Shown: in pieces, positions 32,262-41,207 of the stretch | Numbering within the stretch: the stretch's first letter is position 1 | Layout of the letters: each line of letters begins with the position of its first letter | NCBI RefSeq assembly: GCF_000564855.1 | Contig: NZ_AYXG01000004.1 | Location: 62,001-126,000, forward strand | Source: Actinokineospora spheciospongiae | GTDB taxonomy: Bacteria > Actinomycetota > Actinomycetes > Mycobacteriales > Pseudonocardiaceae | DNA: 64,000 nucleotides | Direction: 5' to 3' | Position numbers and translations under genes: made by a program | The notes under the pieces: generated by a model | Seen by the model: the letters and a program-made list of their open reading frames with translations, nothing else | What the model was told of the DNA's origin: nothing | Databases searched by the model: none

Positions 32262-32326
32262 CGCCGGGGCACGCCTGACCGACACGGCCGGGCATTCGCA
32301 AGAAGCACCACCACCGAGGAGGAACC

Positions 32327-32500
32327 TTGACCGTTCAGCTGGAAGACAAGCCGGAAACGACCGCCACGGCAGTCGTGGATTCCGAGTTCGATCTCGACGT
32401 CAGCATCGTGGAATCCGGACCGGTCGTCGACGAGCTGCTGCGCCTGACCGACGACGGCTGCGGCGCCACCTGTGAGAGCGCCTGCAACAGCTGCCCTTGA
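32327..32500 (+). CDS. fxlA: FxLD-family lanthipeptide precursor
   Basis: This 57-residue peptide starts at TTG 32327 behind a strong GAGGAGGAACC ribosome site; there is no ATG or GTG in a better place. The leader contains the family's Phe-x-Leu-Asp motif as FDLD at residues 21-24. The C-terminal core region reads LTDDGCGATCESACNSCP, with Cys at 45, 49, 53 and 56 and Ser/Thr at 41, 48, 51 and 55. Dehydration by the LanB and cyclisation by the LanC would give up to four (methyl)lanthionine rings. Asp43-Gly44 is a likely target for the methyltransferase. The exact leader cleavage point is not evident, and no dedicated protease gene was found nearby. Confidence 0.92.
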   Translation: MTVQLEDKPETTATAVVDSEFDLDVSIVESGPVVDELLRLTDDGCGATCESACNSCP

Positions 32501-32530
32501 GCGCAGCAGCTCCACGATCCACCATTCGAC

Positions 32531-32577
32531 GACCGCGGCCCGGTGGGCGGGGACACCCCGCCCACCGGGCCGCGGTC
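32531..32577 (+). terminator. Perfect 22-bp hairpin between precursor and LanB genes
   Basis: A 22-base arm at 32531-32552 (beginning GACCGCGGCCCGGTGG) is an exact complement of 32556-32577, leaving only a three-base ACA loop. It follows the precursor stop by 30 bases and precedes the LanB start by 21. It should stop most transcripts, or protect the precursor mRNA end, so that the peptide is made in excess over the enzymes. Confidence 0.8.
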
Positions 32578-32598
32578 GCTGGCAGAAAGGTATTGCCG

Positions 32599-35500
32599 TT
32601 GTACCGAGTGGTCGATGCCGCACTTCTGCGAGCAGTGGCGTATACCCCGAGCTGGATCGGCACCGCGTGGCCGGATGTGCCGGCGGACACCGACGAGCAC
32701 TTGGCCCGGTGGCGCGAGTGGCTGGACCAGGTGTGGGCGGACGATCACATCGTGGCTGCCATCGAGATGGCCAGCCCGGTCCTCGCCGAGCAAGTCCGCC
32801 GAGTGTTCGACGGGAACTCCATTACGCCACGCGACCTGCGGCGGCTGGTGTTGTCGCTGGCACGCTACCTGGTGCGCGGCACCGGTCGGGCAACCCCGTT
32901 CGGCCTGTTCGCAGGAGTGGCACCGATCCACTTCGGTCCCGCGACCACCGCACGCTCGGGCGGGCGGCATAAGACGATCGCGCGGGTCGACGCGGAGTGG
33001 CTGGCGCGCGTTGTCGAGCGCTTGGAGGCGTCGGTCGAACTCCGGCGGAGTCTTACGGTCGTGGTGAACGATCTGGCGTTTGTCCGTGACGGTCGCTTGG
33101 TGGTGGGTTGTGAGCGGCACGCGGGCGCCTCAAGCAAGACCTCGGCGGCCGAGGTGTCGGTCAAGCTGACCAAAGCTGTGGACATCGTGGTGCGGGCCGC
33201 GAGGACGCCCATCGCGGTCGTGGACTTGGCTGACGCTCTCGCGGCCGAGTTTCCGGCAACGAGGGCTTCCGTGATCGAGGGCATGGTCGCCGAGTTGGTG
33301 ACCCGGCGCATCCTCGTGACGAGTTTGCGTCCGCCCATGTCGGCCGCCGATCCGCTCGGTCAGGTGATCGAGCAAGCCACCGCCTGCGGTGGTGACGCCT
33401 TGCCGGATGTTGCCGATCTACTCGGTTTGCTTCGCGACGTCCGACGTGACCTGGCTGCCCACAACCAGAGCACCACCTCCCACACCCGGCAGCGCGTGCT
33501 GCGCGCCCAAGTGTCGGCGGCGATGAACAACATCGCGGCCACCGGCAAGCCGCTCGCCGTCGACTTGCGCGTTGACGACCGCGTGGTCTTGTCCGAGCAG
33601 GTTGCCCAGGAGGCGCAGGTTGCCGCTGACGCCTTGGCGCGCCTGGCCGTGCATCCTGCGGGCAGCCCGGCGTGGCGGGACTACCACTCGCGTTTCCTCG
33701 AACGGTACGGAATGGGCGCGATGGTCGCCGTGGCCGACCTCGTCAACGCTGATACGGGGTTGGGCTTCCCCGCTGGGTACCGCGACACCCGCCTGGCACC
33801 ACCTGCCGCGCCGTCCCTGTCCGAGCGGGACGTGATGCTGCTGGCCTTGGCCCAGAAGGCCGCGTTGGACCGCAGTACCGAGGTCGTGCTCGACGACAAT
33901 GCCATCGGGCGCCTGGCCGTCGACGACCTCACCGCCGTCCAACCACACACCGAGCTGCGGTTCCGCATTCAGGCACCGACCCGCGAGGCTCTCGACCGAG
34001 GCGAGTTCGAGCTGGTGGTCGCCAGCGTGTCCCGCGCGGCCGGAACCACCACCGGCCGGTTCCTGGACGTGCTGGACCTCGACGACCGCGAGCGTATGAC
34101 CACCGCCTACCAGAGCCTGCCCACACTGCACGACGACGCCTTCGCGGCCCAAGTCAGCGGTCCCACCCTCTACCCGCGGGCGGAGAACGTCGCCCGCAGC
34201 CCACAGGTCTTGGCGACCCTCGTGTCCTTCGCCGAACACCGGGCGCCCGACGAGCAGACGGTGGTGGTGGACGACCTCGCCGTGACCGCGGACGCCCACC
34301 ACCTGTACCTGGTCTCGCGGTCCCGCCACCGGCTCGTGGAGCCGACGGTCTTCAGCGCTGTGGAGTTCGCCCACGCCGCACATCCACTGCTGCGTTTCCT
34401 CTGCGAGATCACCACCGCGCGCGCCGCCGTGTGTGCCCCGTTTTCCTGGGGAGCGGCCAACCAGCTGCCCTACCTGCCGCGCATCCGCTACCGCCGCACG
34501 GTCCTGACCCCAGCCCGATGGACAGTGGACGCCTCCGACCTACCCGGCCCGACCTCCTCCTCGGCGGCCTGGATCGAGCAGCTGGCGGCCTGGCGACGTC
34601 GCTACGCGCTGCCCGAATCCGTCTATCTCGGCGAGGACGACCGACGGCTCCACCTGAACCTGAACCGTCCCGCGCACCTGCACCTGCTGCGGGTCGAGCT
34701 TGACCGCGCCGGCAAAGTCCAGCTCCGCGAAGCACCCGAGGGCGACGCCTTCGGGTGGTTCGACGGGCGCGCCCACGAGATCGTCGTTCCTCTCGCCGCC
34801 GACCAGCCCGCGCCTGCACGGAGACGGCGACGCCCCTGGTCGCTACCCACAGTCGAGCCTGCACTTGGCCACCTACCAGGCAGCGACGAATGGCTCTACC
34901 TGAAGCTCTACGGGCATCCGGACCGCCACGACGCCATCCTCACCGGTCACCTTCCACGCCTGGTCCGGACCGGCCACGAGCCGATGCAGTGGTGGTTCCT
35001 CCGTTACCAGGACCCCGAGCCACACCTTCGGCTGCGGTTCCGCCTGCCCGAAGGCGTCGACTACGTCGAGACCGCCCGCCAGGTGGCCACTTGGACGGCC
35101 GGCCTGCGCGAACGTGGCCTGATCGGACACGCGCAACTGGACACCTACTACCCCGAAGTCGGACGCTTCGGCCCCGGCCCGACGATGACGGCCGCCGAAG
35201 CGGTGTTCGCTGCCGACTCCGAGGCCGTGCTCGCGCAGCTCGCCTCACTGGCCGGCACCGGCGCCCCGCACAAGCAGGCGCTCATCGCCGCGAGCACGGT
35301 CGACCTCGCCATAGCCGCCACCGGAGACTCTGGCGCAGGACTGCGCTGGCTGCTCGACCATGTCGACCGGACCGCCATCGAGGCACCAGCCCGCCAAGTG
35401 CACGACCAGGCGATCACGCTGGCAGACCCGGACAACCAGCGCGCCGCCCTCCGCGCGATCCCCGGCGGCGACGCCATCGCCGACGCCTGGGAACACCGCC

Positions 35501-35691
35501 GTACCGTCCTGGCCGCTTATCGCGACAAGCTCGTTGCCACAGACATCACGGCACTGGACGTCCTGCCTGACCTCACCCACCTGCACTTCGTCCGCATGAC
35601 GGGCCTGGACCCGCACGGCGAGCGAGCCTGTGCCCGCTTGGCTCGTACCGCCGCGTTGAGCTGGACCAGCCGCACCCGAGGAGCCCGGTGA
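32599..35691 (+). CDS. lanB: Class I lanthipeptide dehydratase LanB (full length)
   Basis: The 1030-residue protein should glutamylate Ser/Thr of the precursor with Glu-tRNA and eliminate glutamate. TTG 32599 is preferred as start: AAAGG lies eight bases upstream and the protein then begins YRVVDAALLRAVAYTP, as in its relatives. A start at 32497 would translate through the hairpin. N-terminal glutamylation domain: RYLVRGTGRATPFGLFAGVA near residue 90, and DYHSRFLERYGMGAMVAVAD. From about residue 755 comes the SpaB_C/elimination domain (WLYLKLYGHPDRHDAI, QWWFLRYQDPEPHLRLRFR). Both halves are present, unlike in split systems. The stop overlaps LanC. Confidence 0.92.
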   Translation: MYRVVDAALLRAVAYTPSWIGTAWPDVPADTDEHLARWREWLDQVWADDHIVAAIEMASPVLAEQVRRVFDGNSITPRDLRRLVLSLARYLVRGTGRATPFGLFAGVAPIHFGPATTARSGGRHKTIARVDAEWLARVVERLEASVELRRSLTVVVNDLAFVRDGRLVVGCERHAGASSKTSAAEVSVKLTKAVDIVVRAARTPIAVVDLADALAAEFPATRASVIEGMVAELVTRRILVTSLRPPMSAADPLGQVIEQATACGGDALPDVADLLGLLRDVRRDLAAHNQSTTSHTRQRVLRAQVSAAMNNIAATGKPLAVDLRVDDRVVLSEQVAQEAQVAADALARLAVHPAGSPAWRDYHSRFLERYGMGAMVAVADLVNADTGLGFPAGYRDTRLAPPAAPSLSERDVMLLALAQKAALDRSTEVVLDDNAIGRLAVDDLTAVQPHTELRFRIQAPTREALDRGEFELVVASVSRAAGTTTGRFLDVLDLDDRERMTTAYQSLPTLHDDAFAAQVSGPTLYPRAENVARSPQVLATLVSFAEHRAPDEQTVVVDDLAVTADAHHLYLVSRSRHRLVEPTVFSAVEFAHAAHPLLRFLCEITTARAAVCAPFSWGAANQLPYLPRIRYRRTVLTPARWTVDASDLPGPTSSSAAWIEQLAAWRRRYALPESVYLGEDDRRLHLNLNRPAHLHLLRVELDRAGKVQLREAPEGDAFGWFDGRAHEIVVPLAADQPAPARRRRRPWSLPTVEPALGHLPGSDEWLYLKLYGHPDRHDAILTGHLPRLVRTGHEPMQWWFLRYQDPEPHLRLRFRLPEGVDYVETARQVATWTAGLRERGLIGHAQLDTYYPEVGRFGPGPTMTAAEAVFAADSEAVLAQLASLAGTGAPHKQALIAASTVDLAIAATGDSGAGLRWLLDHVDRTAIEAPARQVHDQAITLADPDNQRAALRAIPGGDAIADAWEHRRTVLAAYRDKLVATDITALDVLPDLTHLHFVRMTGLDPHGERACARLARTAALSWTSRTRGAR

Positions 35692-36923
35692 ACCGATATC
35701 CCCTGAACGCGATGGCCGCCTCGACCGAGCTGGCCGCCCGGCTCAACGATCCGCGCCTCGTCCGCTTCGTCAAGAACTCGACGACCGGCGGCCGTCCCCG
35801 TCCGCAGTCTCTTGGCGGTGGAGCTGCTGGCGTCGCCCTGCTGCACATCGAACGTGCCCGCGGCGGTGCAGGCCCTTGGGTCACCGCACACACCTGGCTC
35901 GCAGCCGCGACTGATGACGAACTCAGCGCCGGAGCCAACGCGGGGCTGTTCTTCGGCGCTCCGACCCTGGCCTTCCTGACGCACGCCGCCGCCGACCAGC
36001 CCGGCAAACTCGCCCGCGCGCTCGCCACCCTCGACACCGCTACCAGCAACCTCACCCGGACCCGCCTTGCCACCGCGCACACCCGCATCGACCGTGGCGG
36101 GCGACCGGCACTGGCCGAGTTCGACCTCATTCGCGGCCTCACCGGACTGGGCGCCTACCACCTGCGCCACGACCCGGCAGGCGAGCTCACGAAGGCGGTC
36201 TTGTCCTACCTCGTACGGCTCACCCAACCCTTACCCGATGCCAACGACGGCCTGCCCGGCTGGTGGACAGACCTGGCTCCCAACGGAGCACGGTCACCCG
36301 ACTTCCCCGACGGGCACGGCAACCTCGGCATGTCCCACGGCATCGCCGCCTCACTCGCCTTGTTGTCACTGGCGATGCTGCGCGGCATCGTTGTGGACGA
36401 CCACGCCGCCGCCATCGGCCGCATCTGCACGTGGATGGACACCTGGCAACAGGACACGCCCTCCGGCCCGTGGTGGCCGGGGTTCATCACCTGGGAGCAG
36501 GCCAACGCAGGCCGAGTCCCGTTTTCCAGCCGTCAACGTCCGTCCTGGTGCTACGGCACTCCTGGGATCGCCCGAGCACAGCAACTCGCGGCCCTGGCAA
36601 CCGGAGACACGGACAGGCAACACATCGCCGAAGCCGCGATGCTGGGCTGCCTGCGCGACCTCGCCCAGCTCGACCGGCTCACCGACAGCGGGCTGTGCCA
36701 CGGCCTGGCCGGCGTGCTGCAAGCCACCTGGCGCATGGCCGCCGCTTCACCAGAACCCGATCTCGCAGCCGAACTGCCGAACCTGGTCGACCGGCTACTC
36801 ACCCGATCACCGCAGGACCCCGAGTTCCTCGACGGCCACGCCGGGATCGCCCTCGCCCTGCGCACCGTCGGCGCCGACACCGCCCCGCTCAGCCACTGGG
36901 ACACCTGCCTCCTCCTCGGCTGA
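35688..36923 (+). CDS. lanC: Lanthipeptide cyclase LanC
   Basis: The 411-residue protein starts at GTG 35688, overlapping the LanB stop by four bases (GTGA). It has the LanC toroid repeats (LGGGAAGVALLHIE, NLGMSHGIAASLALLSLA) and the zinc site: Cys288 in SWCYGTPG, and Cys337-His338 in GLCHGLAG. The zinc activates Cys thiols of the peptide for addition to dehydrated residues. The 30 N-terminal residues are a family-specific extension. Translational coupling to LanB suggests roughly equal amounts of both enzymes. Confidence 0.93.
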   Translation: MNRYPLNAMAASTELAARLNDPRLVRFVKNSTTGGRPRPQSLGGGAAGVALLHIERARGGAGPWVTAHTWLAAATDDELSAGANAGLFFGAPTLAFLTHAAADQPGKLARALATLDTATSNLTRTRLATAHTRIDRGGRPALAEFDLIRGLTGLGAYHLRHDPAGELTKAVLSYLVRLTQPLPDANDGLPGWWTDLAPNGARSPDFPDGHGNLGMSHGIAASLALLSLAMLRGIVVDDHAAAIGRICTWMDTWQQDTPSGPWWPGFITWEQANAGRVPFSSRQRPSWCYGTPGIARAQQLAALATGDTDRQHIAEAAMLGCLRDLAQLDRLTDSGLCHGLAGVLQATWRMAAASPEPDLAAELPNLVDRLLTRSPQDPEFLDGHAGIALALRTVGADTAPLSHWDTCLLLG

Positions 36924-36949
36924 CACCACCCACCACGGAACTGAAGGAC

Positions 36950-37816
36950 ATGGACCACGACGATCCGAACGCGCCCGAGCAGGCATGGCAGCAGGTGTTC
37001 GTCCACTTCGACGACTACACCACCGCCGAACGGATCGGCGCTGGCCACCTCGGGCCCGCGATGACCGACCTTGAGCGCTCCGGCGTGATCACGTCGTGGT
37101 TCTTCATCAGGAAGAACCCCTGCTGGCGACTGCGGTTCCTGCCTGCCCGTGCCGTCACCGGCTCCAACACGACGTCCGGAGTTCATCGTCGGCTCGAGGC
37201 CCTCACCGCAGGAGGACACATCAAGGGCTGGACCGGCACGATCTACGAGCCCGAGGTGCACGCCTTCGGCGGCCCCGAGGGGATGGCCACGGCCCACGAC
37301 CTGTTCCACCTCGACAGCGTGCATGTCCTCGGCCATCTCGCCGAGTTGGCTGCGGCCTCACCGAAGAATCGCCGAGATCGACGTCGCGAGCTGTCGGTCC
37401 TGCTGTGCCGAAACCTCCTGCACGGCGCGCACCAGGACTGGTACGAACAGGGAGATATCTGGGCGCGCGTCGCCGACATGCGACCAGCACCACCCGCCAC
37501 AGCAGGCGAGCGGGCGAACAACCTCCACGCTCAACTACGACGGCTCATGACCGTGGACGCCGACCCCGCCGGACCCCTTCTCGGCCCCACCGGCTCCCTC
37601 GCGAACCTCGGAGACTGGGCAGCCGGCTTCGCCGCCTGCGGCCAAGTCCTGGGCGATCTCGCCCATACCGGGGCCCTCCGCCGCGGCACCCGGGCTGTCC
37701 TCGCTCACCACGTGATCTTCCATTGGAACCGGCTCGGGCTCTCCCACACCACCCAAAGCGTGCTCGCCCACACCGCCAAGGCCGTCGTCTTCGACCCACA
37801 GGAGCCCGCCGAGTGA
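36950..37816 (+). CDS. Thiopeptide-type bacteriocin biosynthesis protein (stand-alone elimination domain)
   Basis: The 288-residue protein starts at ATG 36950 after AAGGAC. It shows the pattern of the split LanB C-terminal domain: QVFVHFDDYTTAERIGAGHL, SWFFIRKNPCWRLRFLP, IYEPEVHAFGGPEGMA, then HDLFHLDSVHVL. Since the LanB of this cluster already has its own elimination domain, there are two. FxLD clusters commonly carry this extra gene; its exact role is not known to me. It might help on a second substrate class or guide the peptide. The stop overlaps the next start (GTGA). Confidence 0.85.
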   Translation: MDHDDPNAPEQAWQQVFVHFDDYTTAERIGAGHLGPAMTDLERSGVITSWFFIRKNPCWRLRFLPARAVTGSNTTSGVHRRLEALTAGGHIKGWTGTIYEPEVHAFGGPEGMATAHDLFHLDSVHVLGHLAELAAASPKNRRDRRRELSVLLCRNLLHGAHQDWYEQGDIWARVADMRPAPPATAGERANNLHAQLRRLMTVDADPAGPLLGPTGSLANLGDWAAGFAACGQVLGDLAHTGALRRGTRAVLAHHVIFHWNRLGLSHTTQSVLAHTAKAVVFDPQEPAE

Positions 37817-38997
37817 ATGCAGCCACCGACCAGGCGCCTACCCCGGCGATCCCGGCGCGGCCCGCCGTTCCGGCGACGAGGTTCCCGCTCCTCCCACGCC
37901 CGAAGCCACCGGGACGTGCACTCATCCTCCGCGTTGCCGAAGTACACGACCTGGCACTCGCAGCCGTCGAAGAAAATCAAGACGACGAACGGTTGGCCAA
38001 CGCCGCCGAAGCATTCAACAAAGCCGCACTGATCGCCAGCGACTGCGGCCTGCCCGACCTCGCCCGCCAGTTGTGCTGGCAACAGTTCGACCGGTTCGCC
38101 GCAGCGGCCCCGCTGACCGCCAAGGCCGCCAAGCTGGCGCTCCAGCCGATCGTCAACCTCGGACGCCTCGCCAGCCGCAACGGTGACGGTGACGGCGCCT
38201 ACGGGATCTACGAAACCGCCTACCATGCTCTGAACAGTCAAGAATCGGTGATGATCAACGGCCGACAGGTCGACCTAGGACATCTCGCCACGACTACCCA
38301 AGACCGTCAAGTCCTGCGCAAATTCCTCTGGACGGTGCTGCTCGCCGACGGCACCCGCGCACTCACTCAAGCCGGTCGATGGCAGGACGCGCTCCAGCAC
38401 ATCAAGCACCACAAGGGCTTGGGACGGCGAATGCTGGACGGCCGTCAGGTCGTCATCCTGGCCCGATCCAACCTCGGGCAGACCGACACCGCCCTCGCCA
38501 TGCTCGATGACAGCACGCCGGTCGAACCCTGGGAAGAAGCGGTCCTCACCTGCTTGCGCACCCTCTGCCTGCGCTCGGCGAACCGAACAGCGGATACCTC
38601 GTCGGCCATGATGGTCACGGCTTACCTGCGCCTTCCCGCGCAACCGGAGCACGCCGCGTTCCGGTCCCAGCTTGGCCTGGCGGTCGTTGACCTCGCGGTC
38701 ACCCCCGCCCAGCGGGCACAGGTCGCTGGTGAAGTCATCCGCGAGGCGCTCAGCATCGCCGATGCCAATGTCGCTTCCGAGGTGCTCGGCTTCGCGCCAT
38801 GCCGTTCGGCGATGACCACCGCCGACGCACGCGTCCTGACCTCTGTGATGCAGGAGTCCGGATTCAGGCAGGGAATGCCGGACGAATTGCTGCACAAGCT
38901 ACAGGCATCAATAGCCACGAGCAGCGAACAACTCGACCTACTCCTCGCCGCGCAGTACAGGAGTCGATGTTCAATGGACGACTCGCACCGTGTTTGA
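37813..38997 (+). CDS. Helical (TPR-like) protein of the lanthipeptide cluster
   Basis: The 394-residue protein starts at GTG 37813 (GTGA overlap). The N-terminal 35 residues are Pro-rich; the rest is predominantly helical with degenerate repeats (LANAAEAFNKAALIASDCGL, LARSNLGQTDTALAMLDD, EVIREALSIADANVASEVL). It has no HTH, signal or membrane helix. I do not recognise a catalytic family. Coupling to the biosynthesis genes suggests a scaffold, immunity or regulatory partner. A downstream XRE/TPR regulator has a DNA-binding domain that this protein lacks. Confidence 0.7.
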   Translation: MNAATDQAPTPAIPARPAVPATRFPLLPRPKPPGRALILRVAEVHDLALAAVEENQDDERLANAAEAFNKAALIASDCGLPDLARQLCWQQFDRFAAAAPLTAKAAKLALQPIVNLGRLASRNGDGDGAYGIYETAYHALNSQESVMINGRQVDLGHLATTTQDRQVLRKFLWTVLLADGTRALTQAGRWQDALQHIKHHKGLGRRMLDGRQVVILARSNLGQTDTALAMLDDSTPVEPWEEAVLTCLRTLCLRSANRTADTSSAMMVTAYLRLPAQPEHAAFRSQLGLAVVDLAVTPAQRAQVAGEVIREALSIADANVASEVLGFAPCRSAMTTADARVLTSVMQESGFRQGMPDELLHKLQASIATSSEQLDLLLAAQYRSRCSMDDSHRV

Positions 38998-39113
38998 CCA
39001 GCAACGATAGCTCTATCGAGGTGGTAGTCCGAACGGGTGTAGCTCGTCAAGCGGGTGATCGGCCTTGACCGATGGCTGGTTATCGTGGCAGGCGACCGAC
39101 GGGGGTGATGTTC

Positions 39114-40397
39114 ATGGGTGATCGGCGAGACGCCTTCGCTGCGCGGCGTGAGCAGATGGGCTACACCCAGGAAAGCTTCGGGTCAACGGTGGGGGTGGAG
39201 TTCTCCACGGTTGGCCGCTGGGAGCGAGGCGACCTCACCCCACAGCCGTACCGCAGACCGCGCATCGCGAAGGCGCTCGGTGTGAGCTTGGACGAGCTGG
39301 GTGCGTTGCTCACGCCGACCCGGCAAGCTTCCACCGTTGCCGTTGCACGACCCGACCTTGCGGAGGCCGACGATATGAACCGTCGCGATCTGCTGCGCTT
39401 GTTCAGCGTGACGGGCGCGTTGCTCGCGCTGCCTGCTGGCGAGGCAGCTCTCGGTGATGCTGACCGGTTCGTCGCGGCAGCGCACACCGGTGTGGTGGAC
39501 GCGGCGGGAGTGGCCGAGTTCGCCCAACTCAACTCCCACCTGTGGCGTGTGTTCGCGTTGTCGCCGAGCAAAGGCCACGTGCTGCCGCTGGTGCGGGCCC
39601 AGCTCGACGTGCTCACCGATTCCCTGCGACGGTCGCAGACACCGACCACTCGGCAGCGGCTCTGCGAGCTGACGGCCGACCTCTTCCAGTTATCGGGCGA
39701 GATCTTCTTCGACGGCGACCGGTACACCGACGCCGCCCACTGCTACGCGCTGGCAGGGACAGCAAGCAAAGAGGCCACGGCCTCGGATCTGTGGGCGTGC
39801 GCGTTGACAAGGCACGCCTTCATCGCCGTCTACGAACGCAGGTTCGCCGAGGCCGCGCCCATGCTCGATATGGCCGCCACCCTCGCCCGCCGCGGCGACC
39901 CCAGCCTGTCGACTCGGCACTGGATCGCGGTCGTGCAGGCCGAGACCTTCGCCGGCCTCGGCGACCTCGACTCCTGCCAACGCGCACTTGACACCGCCGC
40001 TGAGGTCCAGCACTTGCGGGGGCCGGTGCACAACGGCGGCTGGCTCCGGTTCGACGGCTCCCGCCTGGACGAGGAACGCGGCACCTGCTACATCACGCTG
40101 GGTCGCCCCGACCTCGCCGAAGTCGCTTTGATCGAAGCCTTGAGCGGCACGTTGACCGCCCGGCGAAAGGCGAGTGTCTTGACCGACCTGGCGATGATCG
40201 GTGTGCACCGGCGCGATCCGGACCAGGTCGTCGCCTACACCGATGCTGTCCTGGCCACCGCGCGCCAGACTGATTCCGGGGTTGTCGCCCGCAAGCTGCG
40301 CGGACTTCAACCGCACCTCGCCCCCCTACTCGCCGACCGGCAGATCCGGCGACTCGACGCCGAACTCACCGACCTCGTCGGTACCCGCGCCACGTGA
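39114..40397 (+). CDS. XRE-family regulator with TPR-like sensor domain, second copy
   Basis: The 427-residue protein has an HTH (QMGYTQESFGSTVGVEFST, then GRWERGDLTPQPY and LGVSLDELGALL) close to that of the regulator at 28663. A possible membrane-like or buried stretch MNRRDLLRLFSVTGALLALP resembles a Tat-like or lipoprotein-type signal but lies after the DNA-binding domain, as in other actinobacterial XRE/TPR proteins. The C-terminal half is TPR-like. ATG 39114 was chosen because GGGG lies eight bases upstream; ATG 39108 is two codons earlier. It follows the lanthipeptide cluster and overlaps a small gene. Confidence 0.8.
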   Translation: MGDRRDAFAARREQMGYTQESFGSTVGVEFSTVGRWERGDLTPQPYRRPRIAKALGVSLDELGALLTPTRQASTVAVARPDLAEADDMNRRDLLRLFSVTGALLALPAGEAALGDADRFVAAAHTGVVDAAGVAEFAQLNSHLWRVFALSPSKGHVLPLVRAQLDVLTDSLRRSQTPTTRQRLCELTADLFQLSGEIFFDGDRYTDAAHCYALAGTASKEATASDLWACALTRHAFIAVYERRFAEAAPMLDMAATLARRGDPSLSTRHWIAVVQAETFAGLGDLDSCQRALDTAAEVQHLRGPVHNGGWLRFDGSRLDEERGTCYITLGRPDLAEVALIEALSGTLTARRKASVLTDLAMIGVHRRDPDQVVAYTDAVLATARQTDSGVVARKLRGLQPHLAPLLADRQIRRLDAELTDLVGTRAT

Positions 40398-40411
40398 TGG
40401 AGGAGAACAAG

Positions 40412-40810
40412 ATGCAGGACGACCGGGGCCGTGTGTTCCGTGAAGCGTGGATCGCCGGAGTCGGCAAGTACTACCCCGGTGAGCCCAAGCCCGGCTACGT
40501 CTCGCCGTGGGAGGACACGCCCGATTGGGAGCGCAGCGCCGCCGCCGCCGTCTACGGTCAGGTCCTCGATTTCGTCAAGGCCACCGACGGTGCCACCGCC
40601 AAGCTCACCCGCGACCAGAAGAGCCGGTTCGTGGCACTGTGCTGGACCGGTCAGATCTTCACGCACTTTCCCGAGCCGAAACCATCCTATGTGGCGGATT
40701 GGGACCAACTTCCCGACTGGCAGAAGGCCACCGACGCTGACATCTTCGAGCGCATCGAACACGACTTCCATGCGGCACGGCTGAACGACAGGAAAAGGCC
40801 TGGGGATTAG
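40412..40810 (+). CDS. Small hypothetical protein, Trp/Pro-rich repeats
   Basis: The 132-residue protein starts at ATG 40412 with GGAGGAG seven bases upstream; GTG 40394 and ATG 40397 are alternatives in the overlap with the regulator. Two similar segments are visible: YPGEPKPGYVSPWEDTPDWE and FPEPKPSYVADWDQLPDW, each followed by a helix. This internal duplication suggests two copies of a small fold. No known family was recognised. Its place beside an XRE/TPR regulator and the lanthipeptide cluster is the only functional hint. Confidence 0.65.
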   Translation: MQDDRGRVFREAWIAGVGKYYPGEPKPGYVSPWEDTPDWERSAAAAVYGQVLDFVKATDGATAKLTRDQKSRFVALCWTGQIFTHFPEPKPSYVADWDQLPDWQKATDADIFERIEHDFHAARLNDRKRPGD

Positions 40811-40826
40811 CGGCGCTGTGTATCCG

Positions 40827-41147
40827 TCAGTCGGAGGGCGGTTGCGGGGTGGGGCGGTGATGCCCCAATTCGTAGGCGACCATCGCGTCGATCATTGCGC
40901 CGATTCTGGTCATGGTGGCCGATGGGATGTTCCGCTCGCGGCTGATGTGGTCGATCGCTTTACGGACGTGCTTGCCGAGGTCTGTGCTGGCGTCATCGGT
41001 GGAGGTGAACATGGTGTCGGGCGGTACGCCGATGCTTTGACACATGATGTACATGGATGCGCGGAGGGCGGCCGAATGTGCGATGGCGGCGGTCAGGTCC
41101 AGGTCATTGGCGAGTGTACGGGGAGACATGTTTTCAGTGTTGTCCAC
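40827..41147 (-). CDS. Small hypothetical helical protein
   Basis: The 106-residue protein starts at GTG 41147 with AAGGA six bases upstream (ATG 41129 is also possible). It is mainly helical with several Met residues (RASMYIMCQSIGVPPDTMF, SATMTRIGAMIDAMVAYEL) and no motif I recognise. It is the last gene of a leftward series of regulators and small proteins. Convergent with the gene ending at 40810. Confidence 0.6.
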   Translation of the reverse strand: MDNTENMSPRTLANDLDLTAAIAHSAALRASMYIMCQSIGVPPDTMFTSTDDASTDLGKHVRKAIDHISRERNIPSATMTRIGAMIDAMVAYELGHHRPTPQPPSD

Positions 41148-41207
41148 TGTGGTCCTTTCCGCTAGTTTTGCATGATTTGGGGGATGGTCTGGAAATTTTT
41201 TCCTTGA

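Noticed and set aside
32497-32598. LanB start at TTG 32497, overlapping the precursor
   Set aside because: This would translate through a 22-base hairpin and add a Pro/Arg/Gly stretch absent from the family; TTG 32599 has a properly spaced ribosome site.
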